Source: Azolla pinnata (taxonomy: Eukaryota > Streptophyta > Polypodiopsida > Salviniales > Salviniaceae). From it: 64,000 nucleotides of DNA. This document shows, piece by piece, positions 47,326 through 58,886 of this stretch. Position 1 is the first letter of the stretch. The number at the start of each line of letters is the position of its first letter. The DNA lies in contig JBBBWG010014334.1 in the NCBI GenBank assembly GCA_037176905.1, forward strand, positions 1 to 64,000. Reading direction: 5' to 3'. The notes below the pieces were generated by a model. That model was not told the DNA's origin, ran no database searches, and saw only the letters and a program-made list of their open reading frames with translations. The position numbers were made by a program, and so were the translations under genes.

Positions 47326-48392
47326 TCTGTATGTGTATGTATGTATGTATGTATGTATGCGTGCATTCATGCATGTATGTATGTGTGCATGCATGCATGC
47401 ATGTGTGTGTATGTGTGCATGTGCGTGTGCATGCATGTGTGTGTGCATGTATGTATGCATGCATGCATGTGTGTGATGCATGCTTGCGTGCGTGCATGCA
47501 TGTGTGCCTGTGTGTGTTTGTGCAGGTATGTATGGGATGCATGCATGTTCGTATGTGTGCATGCGTGTGCGTGCATGTATGCATGCATGTCTGTGTGTGT
47601 CGTCTGTGCATGCATGTATGGATGTATGCGTGCGTATATGTGTGCATGCGTGTGCGTGCTTATGCATGTATCTGTGGATGGATGCATGTGCGTGCGTGCG
47701 CGTGCTTATGTATGTATCTATGGATGCATGCATGTCTATGTCCGTGCTTATGTATGTATGTATGTGTGGGTGGATGCATGCGTGTGTGCGTGCATGTATG
47801 TGCTGGACCGAATCAGCACCGGATGCATGCATGCATGTGTGCTTGTGTGACAGCATGCATGTGCGTGTCCGTGTATGTATGTGCGCGTGCATGTATGTAT
47901 GGGTGTGTATGTATTTGTGCATGGATGAATGCATGTGCGCGTGCATGTATGTATGGGTGCGTATGTATGTGTGGGTGGATGGATGTATGTGCGCATGCAT
48001 CTATGCTTGCATGTGTATATGCGTGTGTGTGTGTCTGGATGTATGTGTGCGTGCGTGCAGGCATGTGTCCATGCATATGAACATACGCATGCGATTGTAC
48101 CATCAGTCATGCACGAAGGCATGTATGCATGCACGTGTGTATGTGCGCATTAGAACCTGCTTCTACCATCAGCGTCATATATGTGTGTACGTGTGTACGT
48201 ATGCATGCCTTCACGCATGCATCTATGCATTCGTTCATCCATTCATCCATGTATGAATGAAATAAATGTATGTGTATGTGCATATGTGTATGTATATGCG
48301 CGCGGATGAGTTGTATGTGTATGTGCATGTGCATATGTGTATGTATATGCGTGTGAGTGAAATGTATGCGCGTGAATGTATGTATGTGATGC
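47326..48392. repeat. About 1 kb of alternating purine-pyrimidine (TGTA/TGCA) repeats
   Basis: From shortly after the start codon of the double PPR gene to about 48,392 the sequence is mixtures of TGTATG, TGCATG, TGTGTG and GCGTGC, nearly always alternating pyrimidine and purine. A few breaks occur (about 47,805-47,825 and 48,060-48,180). All frames through it read as Cys/Met/Val or His/Thr/Ala chains. Confidence 0.95.
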
Positions 48393-48399
48393 GGGGTCT

Positions 48400-49361
48400 G
48401 GCTCGATGATGACTACCGTGCGAATGTGATGCAATTGGCATCGGCGAGTTGTAGAGGAATTGCCTTACGGATCGGCTAGATAATAATCCTCCCAAGGTTT
48501 CCAGTTTATGCGAAACGCTCGGCGACGAGAACATACCGGCAACCAGACGGAGGATTCGGCGCACGTCAATCGGTTCAATCTGGACGATTGGCAAGCAACC
48601 GAAGCACAGTTATACTCCGTCTCGACAGTTGTACGTACGATTACGCGATTACAGTCGTTCGAATCAGATCCGAGCCAGATGTGACCGGGAGGCGGAGCCG
48701 ACAACAGCCGGCGACGATGCGGCAATCGGCAGGTCATCACAATGCAAGCAGATCCCAGCATCAGCAGCAGCACGACCACGACGACAACGTGTTGCAGCAT
48801 CATCGGAACTCTGGAATCTGACGAGAATCCGGGAGCCCGGAGGTGGCCAATAGTGATCTCGGCAGAATGAGCAGCTAAATAAGCTCACCGAAGATCGGGC
48901 AGGGCACGATGGAACCGAAGCATCTATCATCTTCTCCTTCACTCATTGAAAGATCCTTGTCCCCTCAAGCCACCGGAGAAGAAGCACAGAAAAAGATTCC
49001 AGACACAGCGAAGAGAAAAAAAGATCCCAGATGAAGATTCTCTCCCCCTTTCACACGTGTGCGTGGGCCGTGTGTGTTTTTGAGGAGCTCCTCGTGTGTA
49101 CGTGGCAGATCTCAGGCAACAGGAACAGAAATGGATGAATCTGCGCAGCGATGGTGACGAAGACGAAGACGAAGACGAAGAAGCAGCAGAAGCAGCAGAG
49201 GAAGAAGCAGGAGGAAGAAGCAGAGGAAGAGGAAGAAGACGATGGTCTGATCGGATTCAAGGATCGGAAGCAGGGTTGCTGTGCCCCCCGGATCCGTCTT
49301 TTCTCCAGATTCCAGTGCTGATTCGGTGTACAGTGCTCGTTGATCGATCGATCCGTCCATC
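48400..49361. other. Upstream region of the helicase gene
   Basis: No independent gene is supported. An AGAC/GAAGAC repeat occupies about 49,155-49,245, with a CAGCAG-rich part, and probably belongs to the 5'-UTR or promoter of the helicase. Open frames across it are low-complexity. Confidence 0.45.
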
Positions 49362-52300
49362 ATGATTGCCCTAGCCAGCTCTGCATCTCCTGGATCTCGT
49401 CCGCTGATGCTTCCCCTCCATTCTACCTCCGCAGCAGCTTCATCATTGCCATCATCATCGTCGCCATCGTCATCATCGTCGTCATCGCCATCGTCATACA
49501 ATGCTCATGTCAGGTTCGTCTGTTGGGGAAGCTGGGCTACGCACCTCTTGCACCATGGCAGGCGCAACAGCTCTAAGATGACCTTTGCTGCCGCACGAGC
49601 TGCTGATCCCCGGACCCATGTCGGCTCCTCGAAGACCACCGCGAAGAAATCAAGAACGAAGAAGTCGTCGCCGACGTCGTCTCCCGCAACATCGATTCCG
49701 CATTCCAACACTGCTCAACCGAATCCTATCAACGAGCCTGAAATCACCAACAGCAAGAGCAATGGCAGTGATGGTGATGTTAATGATGATGATAACTCGG
49801 GAAATCCCCTTGGCAAAAGAGTGCTCGGAAAGCAAGTTGTGAAATGGATCGGCGATGGAATGTCTGCCATGGCTGCTGCGCTTGCAATGTCGGAGCTAGC
49901 CGACGATGATGAGGATGGGAACAATGCCATGTGTGAATTCGAAGGTGGACAAAGCTTCGTGATGCAAGCCCAACATTACCTCAACATCACACCCATGCCT
50001 CCTGGGTTTGAATCTGTCTGTCTTAGAGCTAGCACACACTACCCCACTCTCTTCGACCACTTCCAACGTGAACTCCAGAAAGCCCTTGTAGACCTTGAAT
50101 CGAAGGGTGCGATCCAAGATTGGAAGCAAACCAAGGCATGGAAATTGCTGAAATCCCAGGCGAAATCAGGTATTTTGACTTGTATTGATTCTGGTCGCAT
50201 GAACACATATAGCTAGCTACGGGGTTTTGAGAACATGCTTCAAACATGTTAATGATTCACTGGAAATATGTATGATAGGTAGCCATCGAGTAATTGCACG
50301 GAAGGCACCAAAGATGAAGCAATTGCACGAGGAGCTAGGCTTAGCTCGTGAAAGATTAGCTGAGATTCAAGTATCGATCGATGAGTTTGTGGGCAAGACG
50401 ATCCAGCTCCTCCAAGTTGAAAGGAAGTCTGAGCTAGAAGCTACCCAGCTCGAGCTTGATGCTTCGGCTTCGACTCAGTATGATGGCAATGGGACGGATA
50501 GCAAGACGAACATGCCAAGTGTAAAAGCTGGTCCGACCGAGTATCTCGTTAATCATGGAGGATCGGAGCAAGAGCAATGTGATACAATCTGCAACCTTGT
50601 TGCTGTGAGCTCCTCTACTGGTAATTAGTTTCTTGCATCTACTACTAGTGATTCAGTGATAGACTTTTGCTATATGATGATGTAAAAGTTTCTCTTTGAG
50701 AGAATTTATCGTTCTACGATGTAAAAGGTTCTCTCTAGAGAGAATTTGATCTACTTGGGATCAATATAATGTTGCTTGTCGTTGATATAGGCCTTGGGGG
50801 CACTCATCTTATCACTCTGAGGGCTGAACAAGGACACCGACTGCCGCCGACAAACATATCTCCTGGGGATATGATCTGGATTCGGATATGTGATGCTAAG
50901 GGTACAGCTCACAGGACCAAAGGGTGTATCAAGGGTTTCGTACATAGCTTGGGTGAGGACGGCTCTTCCATTTCGGCTGCTGTTGAAGCCCGATATGGTG
51001 ATCCTGTCTTCTCCAAATTGTTTGGTAGGCGTCTGCGGATTGATCGGATTTCAGCGCTAGCTGATCCGATCACATATGAGGTAGTCTAATTCTATTCTAA
51101 GCTTTGTACACGCATTTCTGTGCATCTTTACAGCTCTATATTTTATGAAACTAAGTAGAACCTCAGTATTGAGTTGAGCTTTGATTGAATGTGCATGCAT
51201 ATTGCTTTGCTTATGTCTGATTTGAGCTGATCCAATCACTCCAAAGAGGAAACTACGAGCTATTGTAAACCTTGCATACATGTTCTTTTGTACATTTCTA
51301 ATAGTTTTATTTCTTACACGTCTCTAGTGCGTCTATTTGGAACATGTCAAGCTGCAAATCACAAATTGTAGAACAAACTGGGCTTTGGCAAAATTGTTGA
51401 GGTTTGTTTGAATGCCGGTGCATAATTTTCGTTTGTGTGTATCTGAGTGTCTAGGTGTTCCAATCACTTATAGCTTTAGTGCTATCGTTGCTGGCATGCA
51501 GATGCTTGTTGCGCAAGCATCTATAAGGATTGAACCAATTGTCAAACTGAAGTTCTGATGAATTTAGGTGTTTCATAACATTGCTGTATCAAGCTTTCAT
51601 ACTTTGAATGTTGCAGAGGAATGTGGAGGCACTTCAGCAGCTTCAGAAGCTAGGATTGCACAAGAAGAATCCAGCAGCGGCCATAGTTGCCACATTGTTT
51701 GGAGATGGCCCTGACATTTGTTGGCTAGCTCACCATGGATCCCTCAACAATGATGATACAACTGTCGCAACAGCAGTATCCCCTGATGCTGCATCCTCGT
51801 CATCATTGAACTCTCACAAGCTTGAATCTGATGAAGAGCTTGATGAATCTCAAAGAAAAGCCATTGAGCTCGGGTTGAACAAGCATAGGCCTCTGGTTCT
51901 CATTCAGGGCCCTCCTGGAACGGGAAAATCTACCGTCGTCTGCAAATTGATCATGGAAGCTGTGTTGAGAGGAGAGAGGGTCTTGGTCACGGCCCCAACA
52001 AATGCAGCTGTGGATAATCTTGTGGAAAGATTGGCCATGGCAGTCCAGGCTGTAGATGTGGGTGATAATGACCCTGTCAATGTTGTTCGCATTGGAAATC
52101 CTTTCAGAGTGGCTCCAGCTGTGAGCTCCAGGTCCTTGAGTGCGATCGTGGAAACGAAGATGGCAGATTTCCAAAAGGAGTTTGCGAGAAGAAGAGCTGA
52201 CCTACGTTCAGATCTGAGGCAATGCTTGGGAGACGATTCCCTCGCGGTAGGAATTCGCCAGTTATTGAAGCAGCTTAGCAGAAGCTTGAAGCAGAAAGAG

Positions 52301-54469
52301 AAGGAAGTGATCGATGAAACTCTGAGTAATGCACATGTGGTCTTGAGTACAAATACTGGTGCAGGTGAAGCACTGGTGCAGAACTTGCCTGCATTTGATT
52401 TGGTGCTCATCGATGAAGCTGCACAAGCTGTGGAGCCTGCTTGCTGGATCCCGTTGCTTAGAGGCAAGAGAGCTGTCCTAGCCGGGGATCCATGCCAGCT
52501 TGCTCCTGTGATTCTTTCCAGAGATGCACTCGATGGAGGGCTTGGTGTGTCTCTGCTTGAAAGGGCATGTGGCTTGCATGGAGGATCTCTCAGAACACTT
52601 CTCAAGGTTCAGTATAGAATGAATGATGCTATTGCTAGCTGGTCTTCTAAAGAGATGTATGGGGGTGAACTCCAGTCATCCCCTGTCGTGGCATCACATC
52701 TCTTAGCTGATGGTTCAGGTGTGAAGGTATATATGTATGTATGCTATGCATTTGCATGTATATATGTATGTTTATATATCAGTGTGTTGATGGATATATC
52801 AGACCAGCATGTATGCCAATATTTGTTACCCTAGTCTTGACATTTTGCAATATGTGCTTACTTTCAAGTGCCATTTGTGTGTAGGTCTCTTGGGTTACAA
52901 AGAAACCTTTGCTGCTTCTCGACACTAGGCTACCTTTCGGAAGTTTGGCCCCTAGATGTGAAGAATGCCTTGACCCTGCAGGGACAGGATCATTTTACAA
53001 TGAAGGAGAGGCAAATATCGCCATCAATCATGTCAAAGCCTTGATAAATGCAGGTCTGTGTCCCCTGGGAATGCCCCTCTTTTTTTCGTCGATTCAAACG
53101 GTTTGAATTGCTCCATTCTAAGGCTAAAACACATAATGTGATATCAATAGCATCCTATATATATGTGTGTGTTATCTGTATGGATTTTCGCCTCTTTGTA
53201 TCTATTCTTGTGTTTTACAGTTTGCGTGTGAGTACGTTTTCAATTATAATATTCTCAAGGTTTCAAAGCTAGCTCCCACAAAAATGTAGACATCAAATCA
53301 GCCAAGTGATTTTTGAAGGTTTAAAATGGGCTCAACATGTCAGGATGGCATCATCCCTATTCTTTTCTATTCAAGCTCTCTTTGCAAAAATATCACTCCC
53401 GCTACTTGATACCCTTCTTGAAGTGGATGAAAGGACAAACGATAACACTACATACATGTTTTCATGGATGCCCCAGATCACACATTTCCATGATTACAGT
53501 TTTTGAAATGGGTGCCTCCTATCATGTGTAGACCCAACCTTCATTCTGCAGCCAAATATTTGCGCCAATGTTGTGGGTGCAACATTGGATCGTATTCCTT
53601 TCATTTAGATTAGAGCCCATTGGTACCTATACAATGAATGTTTTATGTGTATGATCCACTTTTGTCAGAAGTTGATTGATGCATGAGCTGCTTGTCGATC
53701 GATTTCAACACCAGGTGTGGCACCTTCTTCAATAGTGATACAATCTCCATACATTGCGCAAGTCCAACTTATCCGCGAGAGAATCGAAGAAGACTTGCCG
53801 GCAGTTACTGGTGTCCAAATCGCTAGCGTGGATAGCTTTCAAGGAAGAGAAGCCGATGCAGTGATCATTTCCATGGTATATGCCGATAGCTGTCCCGATG
53901 GCCATTATTATGCATTTCTTAAACCGAATCTGTGATGGCACATGGCTCTTGATGGCCTCATGTCTGATAATTAATTGGCTGAAATAATGTACATATGCAT
54001 GGTATTGGATCGAAAGTTATGCATGTACATGAATGAATGATGAAATAAGGTATATATATGCTATGATGGATCCGATCAGCATGCATCCAGGGGCTGCATA
54101 TAGGTTGCAAGAGAGATTAAAAGATTAGGATGATGGACCGAAGCTTCCGAGCTGTATTTTTTCTTGGATCGTAACCGACTCTAGTTTGGACTATCTGTTG
54201 CAGGTCCGATCGAACAGCGTGGGGGCAGTCGGATTCCTGGGCGACAGGAGGCGGATCAACGTCGCAGTGACGAGGGCACGGAAGCACATTGCGATCGTGT
54301 GCGACAGCTCGACCGTGAGCAACAACAAGTTCCTCGCGAGATTCCTGCTGCACATACGCCGCAATGGCGAAGTGCGCCATGCCGGCAGCGATGCAGCCTC
54401 TGGGCATTATCATAGCATGGCTCCAACCAATGCAAATGCAGCAGCAGCAGCTGCCAATAATGATGATGA

Positions 54470-54501
<32 letters not shown>

Positions 54502-54557
54502 ATGCTTGTAGTGTTTCGATTGCGAGGAACAAGCTGATACAACAGTCTCGTACCTAG
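49362..54557 (+). CDS. Plastid-type IGHMBP2/SMUBP-2-like SF1 helicase
   Basis: ATP-driven RNA/DNA helicase of the UPF1-like SF1B group, most like the plant At5g35970 type. Seven exons join in phase: 49,362-50,169; 50,279-50,620; 50,791-51,080; 51,617-52,726; 52,885-53,053; 53,715-53,875; 54,204-54,557. They give 1077 residues. A Ser/Ala/His-rich N-terminus suggests a plastid transit peptide (inferred). Exons 2-3 encode a coiled region and the 1B-like domain ending DPVFSKLFGRRLRIDRI. Walker A GPPGTGKS is at 578-585, with TAPTNAAVDNLVERL after it. Walker B DEAAQ is at 746-750, then LAGDPCQLAPVILSR and QYRMNDAIASW. Exon 6 has VDSFQGREADAVIISM and exon 7 has GFLGDRRRINVAVTRARKH. The C-terminus adds a run of nine Asp and four Gly from a GATGGT microsatellite, not usual in the family. 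The start codon is the first good ATG; the N-terminal 200 residues are poorly conserved. Confidence 0.93.
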
Positions 54558-54761
54558 AAACTGTTTTCGATCGGACACTGATGANNNNNNNNNNNNNNNN
54601 NNNNNNNNNNNNNNNNNNNNNNNNNNNNNNNNNNNNNNNNNNNNNNNNNNNNNNNNNNNNNNNNNNNNNNNNNNNNNNNNNNNNGTAGTGTTTCGATTGC
54701 GAGGAACAAGCTGATACAACAGTCTCGTACCTAGAAACTGTTTTCGATCGGACACTGATGA
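54508..54761. other. Assembly gap with the same 77 bp on both sides
   Basis: Bases 54,508-54,584 and 54,685-54,761 are identical, separated by exactly 100 N (54,585-54,684). The copy to the left encodes the last residues and stop codon of the helicase. The right copy would be the same stretch again. The simplest reading is two contig ends that overlap but were not merged, so the gap probably has negative real length. Confidence 0.85.
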
Positions 54762-55735
54762 GAAGCTGCATGATGTCTGCCCATGAGCTAGACTAGAGGA
54801 GGATGCAGATGCTGAACTCCATTCCATGGCATACACAGGTAAATCATCATCTTGTACCACCACCTTGTACCACCACCACCAACAACAACAGATCTCTATC
54901 TACATGGAAAAAATGGAACTTGTCTATCTGCAGATTAAGGAAGTATGCCTTCTGTAATGATATATATATATATATATATAACAAACTGTATATATATACA
55001 TGTATGTCTATGTTCTCAACACAGCTCCACATACATTTCAGGTGATTGCAATTTGGATCTAAAACCATGGAAAAATCCAAATTGCTGCATGTTATTTATT
55101 TTATTCTCCCCCCCCCTTTTGCTCATCATTAATTTAGAAAAAGAAAAAAAGAAGAAGAGAAATTGGCATCCTCAACCTTTGTTTGCTTGGCAAAATCTGC
55201 GAATTCATTCAAATACAGGCCTTTTGAATCGGTCGACACACTTGCGAACGTATATATTCTTCTCCCAAAGAAACAGAAAAGAAGAAGAAAAGATTCATCC
55301 GAGTGTCGGAGAAGATTGGCCAGAAAAACTACTCTGTAGATGAGACGGAGACCAGCTCTGGGCAAACTCCGGCTGAAAAGAGATGCTGAAAATTGGTGCA
55401 TGCAGCTCTTTACGGATTGACGAAAGAGGCGTATCGTTTTGGTTGAAGATAAGTAGCCAAACGCAGCCGCCGGTTTGCCTGCAAGAATGTTGCTGCCAAA
55501 GCGATTCTTGCATGTAAGAACTCGAAAAATGGATGAGAATGTCTGCTTCAGAGATTTGGTTCATGCATCTGGTAGTCCACAACTGGCAGATCAAGGCATC
55601 GGGGGAGCAGCCATGAGATGGAAACTGCAGACTGTGCAACGGGCTAAGCTCGTGGATGATACACGACTGACTCGAAACGACAAGAATCGACAAGAACGAA
55701 ATCAGGACAAGATGCAGAAGAGAGCACAATATCTG
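54762..55735. other. Helicase 3' flank, no gene seen
   Basis: Contains a TA dinucleotide run (about 54,958-54,981). The short frames on both strands overlap and are not supported. Confidence 0.45.
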
Positions 55736-55739
55736 TGTA

Positions 55740-56110
55740 CAATATCTGTGTTTGTATGTATGTATGTATGTCTATGTGCATGCATGCATGCATGCATGTA
55801 ATGGATGCATGGATACATGCGTGTATGCATGTGATTCTGCTGAAACATGCATGTACTGTATCCTCCGTTGAACACATAGATGTATACATGCGCGTATTTC
55901 GTAGAATACGCGTATGTACGCGTGTATCCTAGCGAGTACAGATGTACGTATGTATCCCGTGGGAATACGTGTATGTATGGATGTGTTGGTTGCTGAATAT
56001 ACGCATGGGTGCTGCGCATACACGGATGTACACATGCGCGTATTCTGTGGAATACGCGTATGTACGCGTGTATCCTAGTGAGTATAGATGTACGTATTTG
56101 TTTGGTCCTA
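55740..56110. repeat. TGTA/TGCA tract with repeated CGCGTATTC hairpins
   Basis: A TGTATG/TGCATG run (55,750-55,800) is followed by a cassette TACATGCGCGTATT..AATACGCGTATGTACGCGTGTATCCTAG at about 55,885-55,935. The cassette repeats at about 56,031-56,080. Each holds an inverted repeat: at 55,891-55,912, 8-bp arms CGCGTATT/AATACGCG; at 56,037-56,058, 9-bp arms CGCGTATTC/GAATACGCG with loop TGTG. A related stem (GTATCCC/GGGAATAC) is at about 55,952-55,968. Confidence 0.85.
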
Positions 56111-56224
56111 CGGCGTAGATACGGTGCGGAAGGTATTCCCTGCAAAATACGTACAGCAGCGGGGAGCTCTCTGCGGAGAAGACGGTGCGAAGCAGAGCAG
56201 AGAGCAGAGCACAGAGCAGCAAGA

Positions 56225-56400
56225 GGAACGCGATCGATCGCGCAGGCGAAGGGAAGAAGCGAAGCCATTGCAGGAAGAAGGGGGGAAATCAGAAGCGAAG
56301 CCATTTGCGGGAGGAAGGGGGAAGAAAATCAGACGCGAAGCCGACGCGGAAGGGCAGAGAGCTACGGGGAAGGAGAAATCCGGGCGCAGGGAAGGAGAGA
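56225..56400 (+). repeat. Purine-rich 5'-UTR repeat upstream of the proteasome gene
   Basis: Three imperfect copies (about 38-46 bp) of GAAGCGAAGCCATT followed by GCRGGAAGAAGGGGGGAAATC lie between 56,257 and 56,350, ending about 70 bp before the start codon. They are probably in the 5'-UTR. Confidence 0.65.
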
Positions 56401-56419
56401 AGCTGCTCGCTAGATCGCC

Positions 56420-58886
56420 ATGTTCCGCAACCAGTACGACACAGACGTGACCACATGGAGCCCCGCCGGCCGCCTGCATCAGGTGGAGTACGCCATGGAG
56501 GCCGTGAAGCAAGGTAGCGCCGCCATCGGCCTCCGATCCAGGTCCCATGTCGTCCTCGCCTCCGTCAACAAGTCCGCCTCCGAGCTCTCCTCCTACCAGC
56601 GCAAGCTCTTCAAAGTGGACGACCACATCGGCATCGCCATGGCCGGCCTCACCGCCGATGGCCGCGTCCTCTCCCGCTACATGCGATCCGAGTGCATCAA
56701 CCACAAGTTCGTGTACGAAGATCCTCTCCCTGTCGGACGCCTCGTCGTTCAGGTCGCTGATAAGGCCCAGGTGTGTGGAATTTCTCTCCTTCTTCTTTGT
56801 TTTTCGACGTCTGTTGCTCCCATTTTAACTGAATCGGGGACATGTTTTGTCATCCGGAGCTGGCTGATGGTAGGGTTAGAATCTTGGAGGCATCTAGTAA
56901 TGCCTTTTCTTTTCTTGCTTCTGCTTTCCTTGTCTTGTCTTTCTTTCCTTCCCCATTTTCTGACTTCCTCTTTAGTTAAATCCATGGAATCCTGGTCATT
57001 CAAGGTAATGCAGAAGCTCAGCGATTGCATATTTCCACTGTCTTCTTCTTTTTGAACTTTCTTTGCTTTGTTCTATGCATTCTAGCGGAAGTCCAGTAGA
57101 AAAATTGAGGTCTTTTTGTGCTAATAAATCTAAGCTGTGTCATGTCCCTTTCTGCTACTTTTTCCTGGTTTTGCTATTTTGCATTGATCTTTCCGCTTTA
57201 GTTCAGTCCATGACGGGCTTGTTGAAATGGCCGATGAAAGCTCAGATACAGCTTTCCTTCTGCATCTTCTTCTTCATGTCTTGTGTGAACCCTTGTTTTG
57301 TTCAATCGAGAGAAAGAATGTCGTTTGTTTTCTTCTTCTTTTCCTTCTGCTCATCCTTCTTGGTTTCCTTTGTTTCTTTTTATTCTAGTGAAAACCTAGA
57401 AAAGCCCAATTATCGGAAATTTTTTTTGTCTGAATTGCTGCATCACATATAAAGGTCAGACATTTTTTGTTTGTTTCTGTTTTTTCTTCTCCGTTGTCAT
57501 CTTCTTATCCTTCTTGCATTTTCTTTTTGTTACATTTCCATTGTTTGGTTACGTCTTAGTGTTATCTAGGGGTATTGCTGTTTAATATGATAAAGTCTGC
57601 GTGGAATGTTTTTTCCTCAATGTTTCTCTCATATTTCCCAATGATGTCTACATATCAATGCTTTCTCTCTTTCCTTCTTCTGAATGTTTTGATAAAGAAG
57701 CCATGGATTCTTTTCTTGGGGTTCAGTAGTCTTTACGAATTTGATGGACTCTTTGTCTCAGATATCACAAGATGTCAAAGGATTGATGTGTTTGTTATTT
57801 CCTCCGTCTTCACGCTTTATTATAGAGATCATGGTTCTCTTCTGTGATTTGACAACAAACAGTACCTAAGTGCTATTCTATTAACATTCTTCAACAAAGT
57901 TCGTTTTCTCCTTGTGTGAGAAAATTTTTTCCAATCACAAGAATCAGTTCTTTCCGTTTATTATTTCTTTCTTTCTGTGATTATTCTCACTGCTGTTGTG
58001 TGATGAATTCTGTTCTGTGCGCTGTATATTTGAGTTAGATATCTCAAAGCTTAACAAAAAGCCTAAAAAACTCTGCTGTTTTCTTGTTTTAAATTCTTGA
58101 TAAGTCGAGAGAAATTTCTGCATTCTTCTTCAGTTAATATGTGAACATCCTACACAAATCAATATTTCTGTTTGGCTTTGCCACTCTGTTTATATGATTA
58201 GGTGTTCGATAAATGATATAAGTAATGCGAATTTCTTTCTGGCATTCCTTCAATTTATTTTTCTCCAAGATATTGACAACTGAAGAATATCAACTTCTAG
58301 AGAGAAGGTCGTGTTTCATTGTTCAGTTATTTTATAACTAGGCTCAAGTGAATTGTGCTCATTTTTGCAGATGTGTTATTGTATGAGTGTTCGCTTCTGT
58401 TTGGTTTCATAGGTTTGCACTCAGAGGTCATGGAAACGACCTTATGGAGTGGGTTTGCTTGTGGGTGGTCTTGATGAAACAGGCCCACACCTTTACCAGA
58501 ATTGTCCGTCAGGAAACTATTTTGAATATCAGGCATTTGCCATCGGATCGCGTTCTCAAGCAGCAAAAACATATCTTGAAAGGAAGTTTGATACGTTCAT
58601 GGATTGTACAAAAGAAGAGTTGATACGCCATGCTCTCTTTGCTGTGAAAGAATCTCTTCAAGATGAGGAATTGAGTGTCACTAATTGTAGTGTGGCTGTG
58701 CTTGGGATTGATGAGCCTTTCCAGATTCTTGATCTGAAGACTTTGCAGAGCTTTATTGATGGTTTAGAGGAGAAAAAGGTGGAAGAACCAGAGGCTGGAG
58801 AACCGATAGCAGAAAAGGTTGATGAACCCGAAGTTGCGCCGCCAGCTGAAGAGCAAGGTGATGGAGCAGCTCCTATGGAGAGCTGA
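56420..58886 (+). CDS. PAF1: 20S proteasome subunit alpha type-1
   Basis: Structural alpha-ring subunit (alpha6 in yeast order) of the 20S core that gates entry to the proteolytic chamber; cytosol and nucleus. Two exons, 56,420-56,770 and 58,413-58,886, join at phase 0 and give 274 residues; Arabidopsis PAF1 has about 278. The N-terminal alpha-subunit signature starts at residue 5 ([20 protein letters not shown]). It continues with [38 protein letters not shown], and after the intron [20 protein letters not shown] and [18 protein letters not shown]. The variable C-terminal tail is acidic and Pro/Ala-rich, also usual. The 1.64-kb T-rich intron sits after DKAQ. The gene reads toward the Josephin deubiquitinase gene, another member of the ubiquitin pathway, about 3 kb away; that closeness is probably chance. 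Confidence 0.96.

Noticed and set aside
46812-48080. 422-residue plus-strand frame rich in Cys, Met and Val, and its antisense 391-residue His/Thr frame
   Set aside because: The first part is antisense to the PPR gene, and the rest is translation of the TGTA/TGCA simple repeat. Every frame of that tract is open by composition.
54117-54863. 248-residue minus-strand frame across the second N gap
   Set aside because: It is antisense to the helicase end, duplicated by the assembly artefact and filled by unknown bases.
55702-56304. 200-residue minus-strand His/Tyr/Thr-rich frame
   Set aside because: It is made of the TGCATG/CGCGTATTC repeat cassettes and the purine-rich proteasome 5' flank in antisense.
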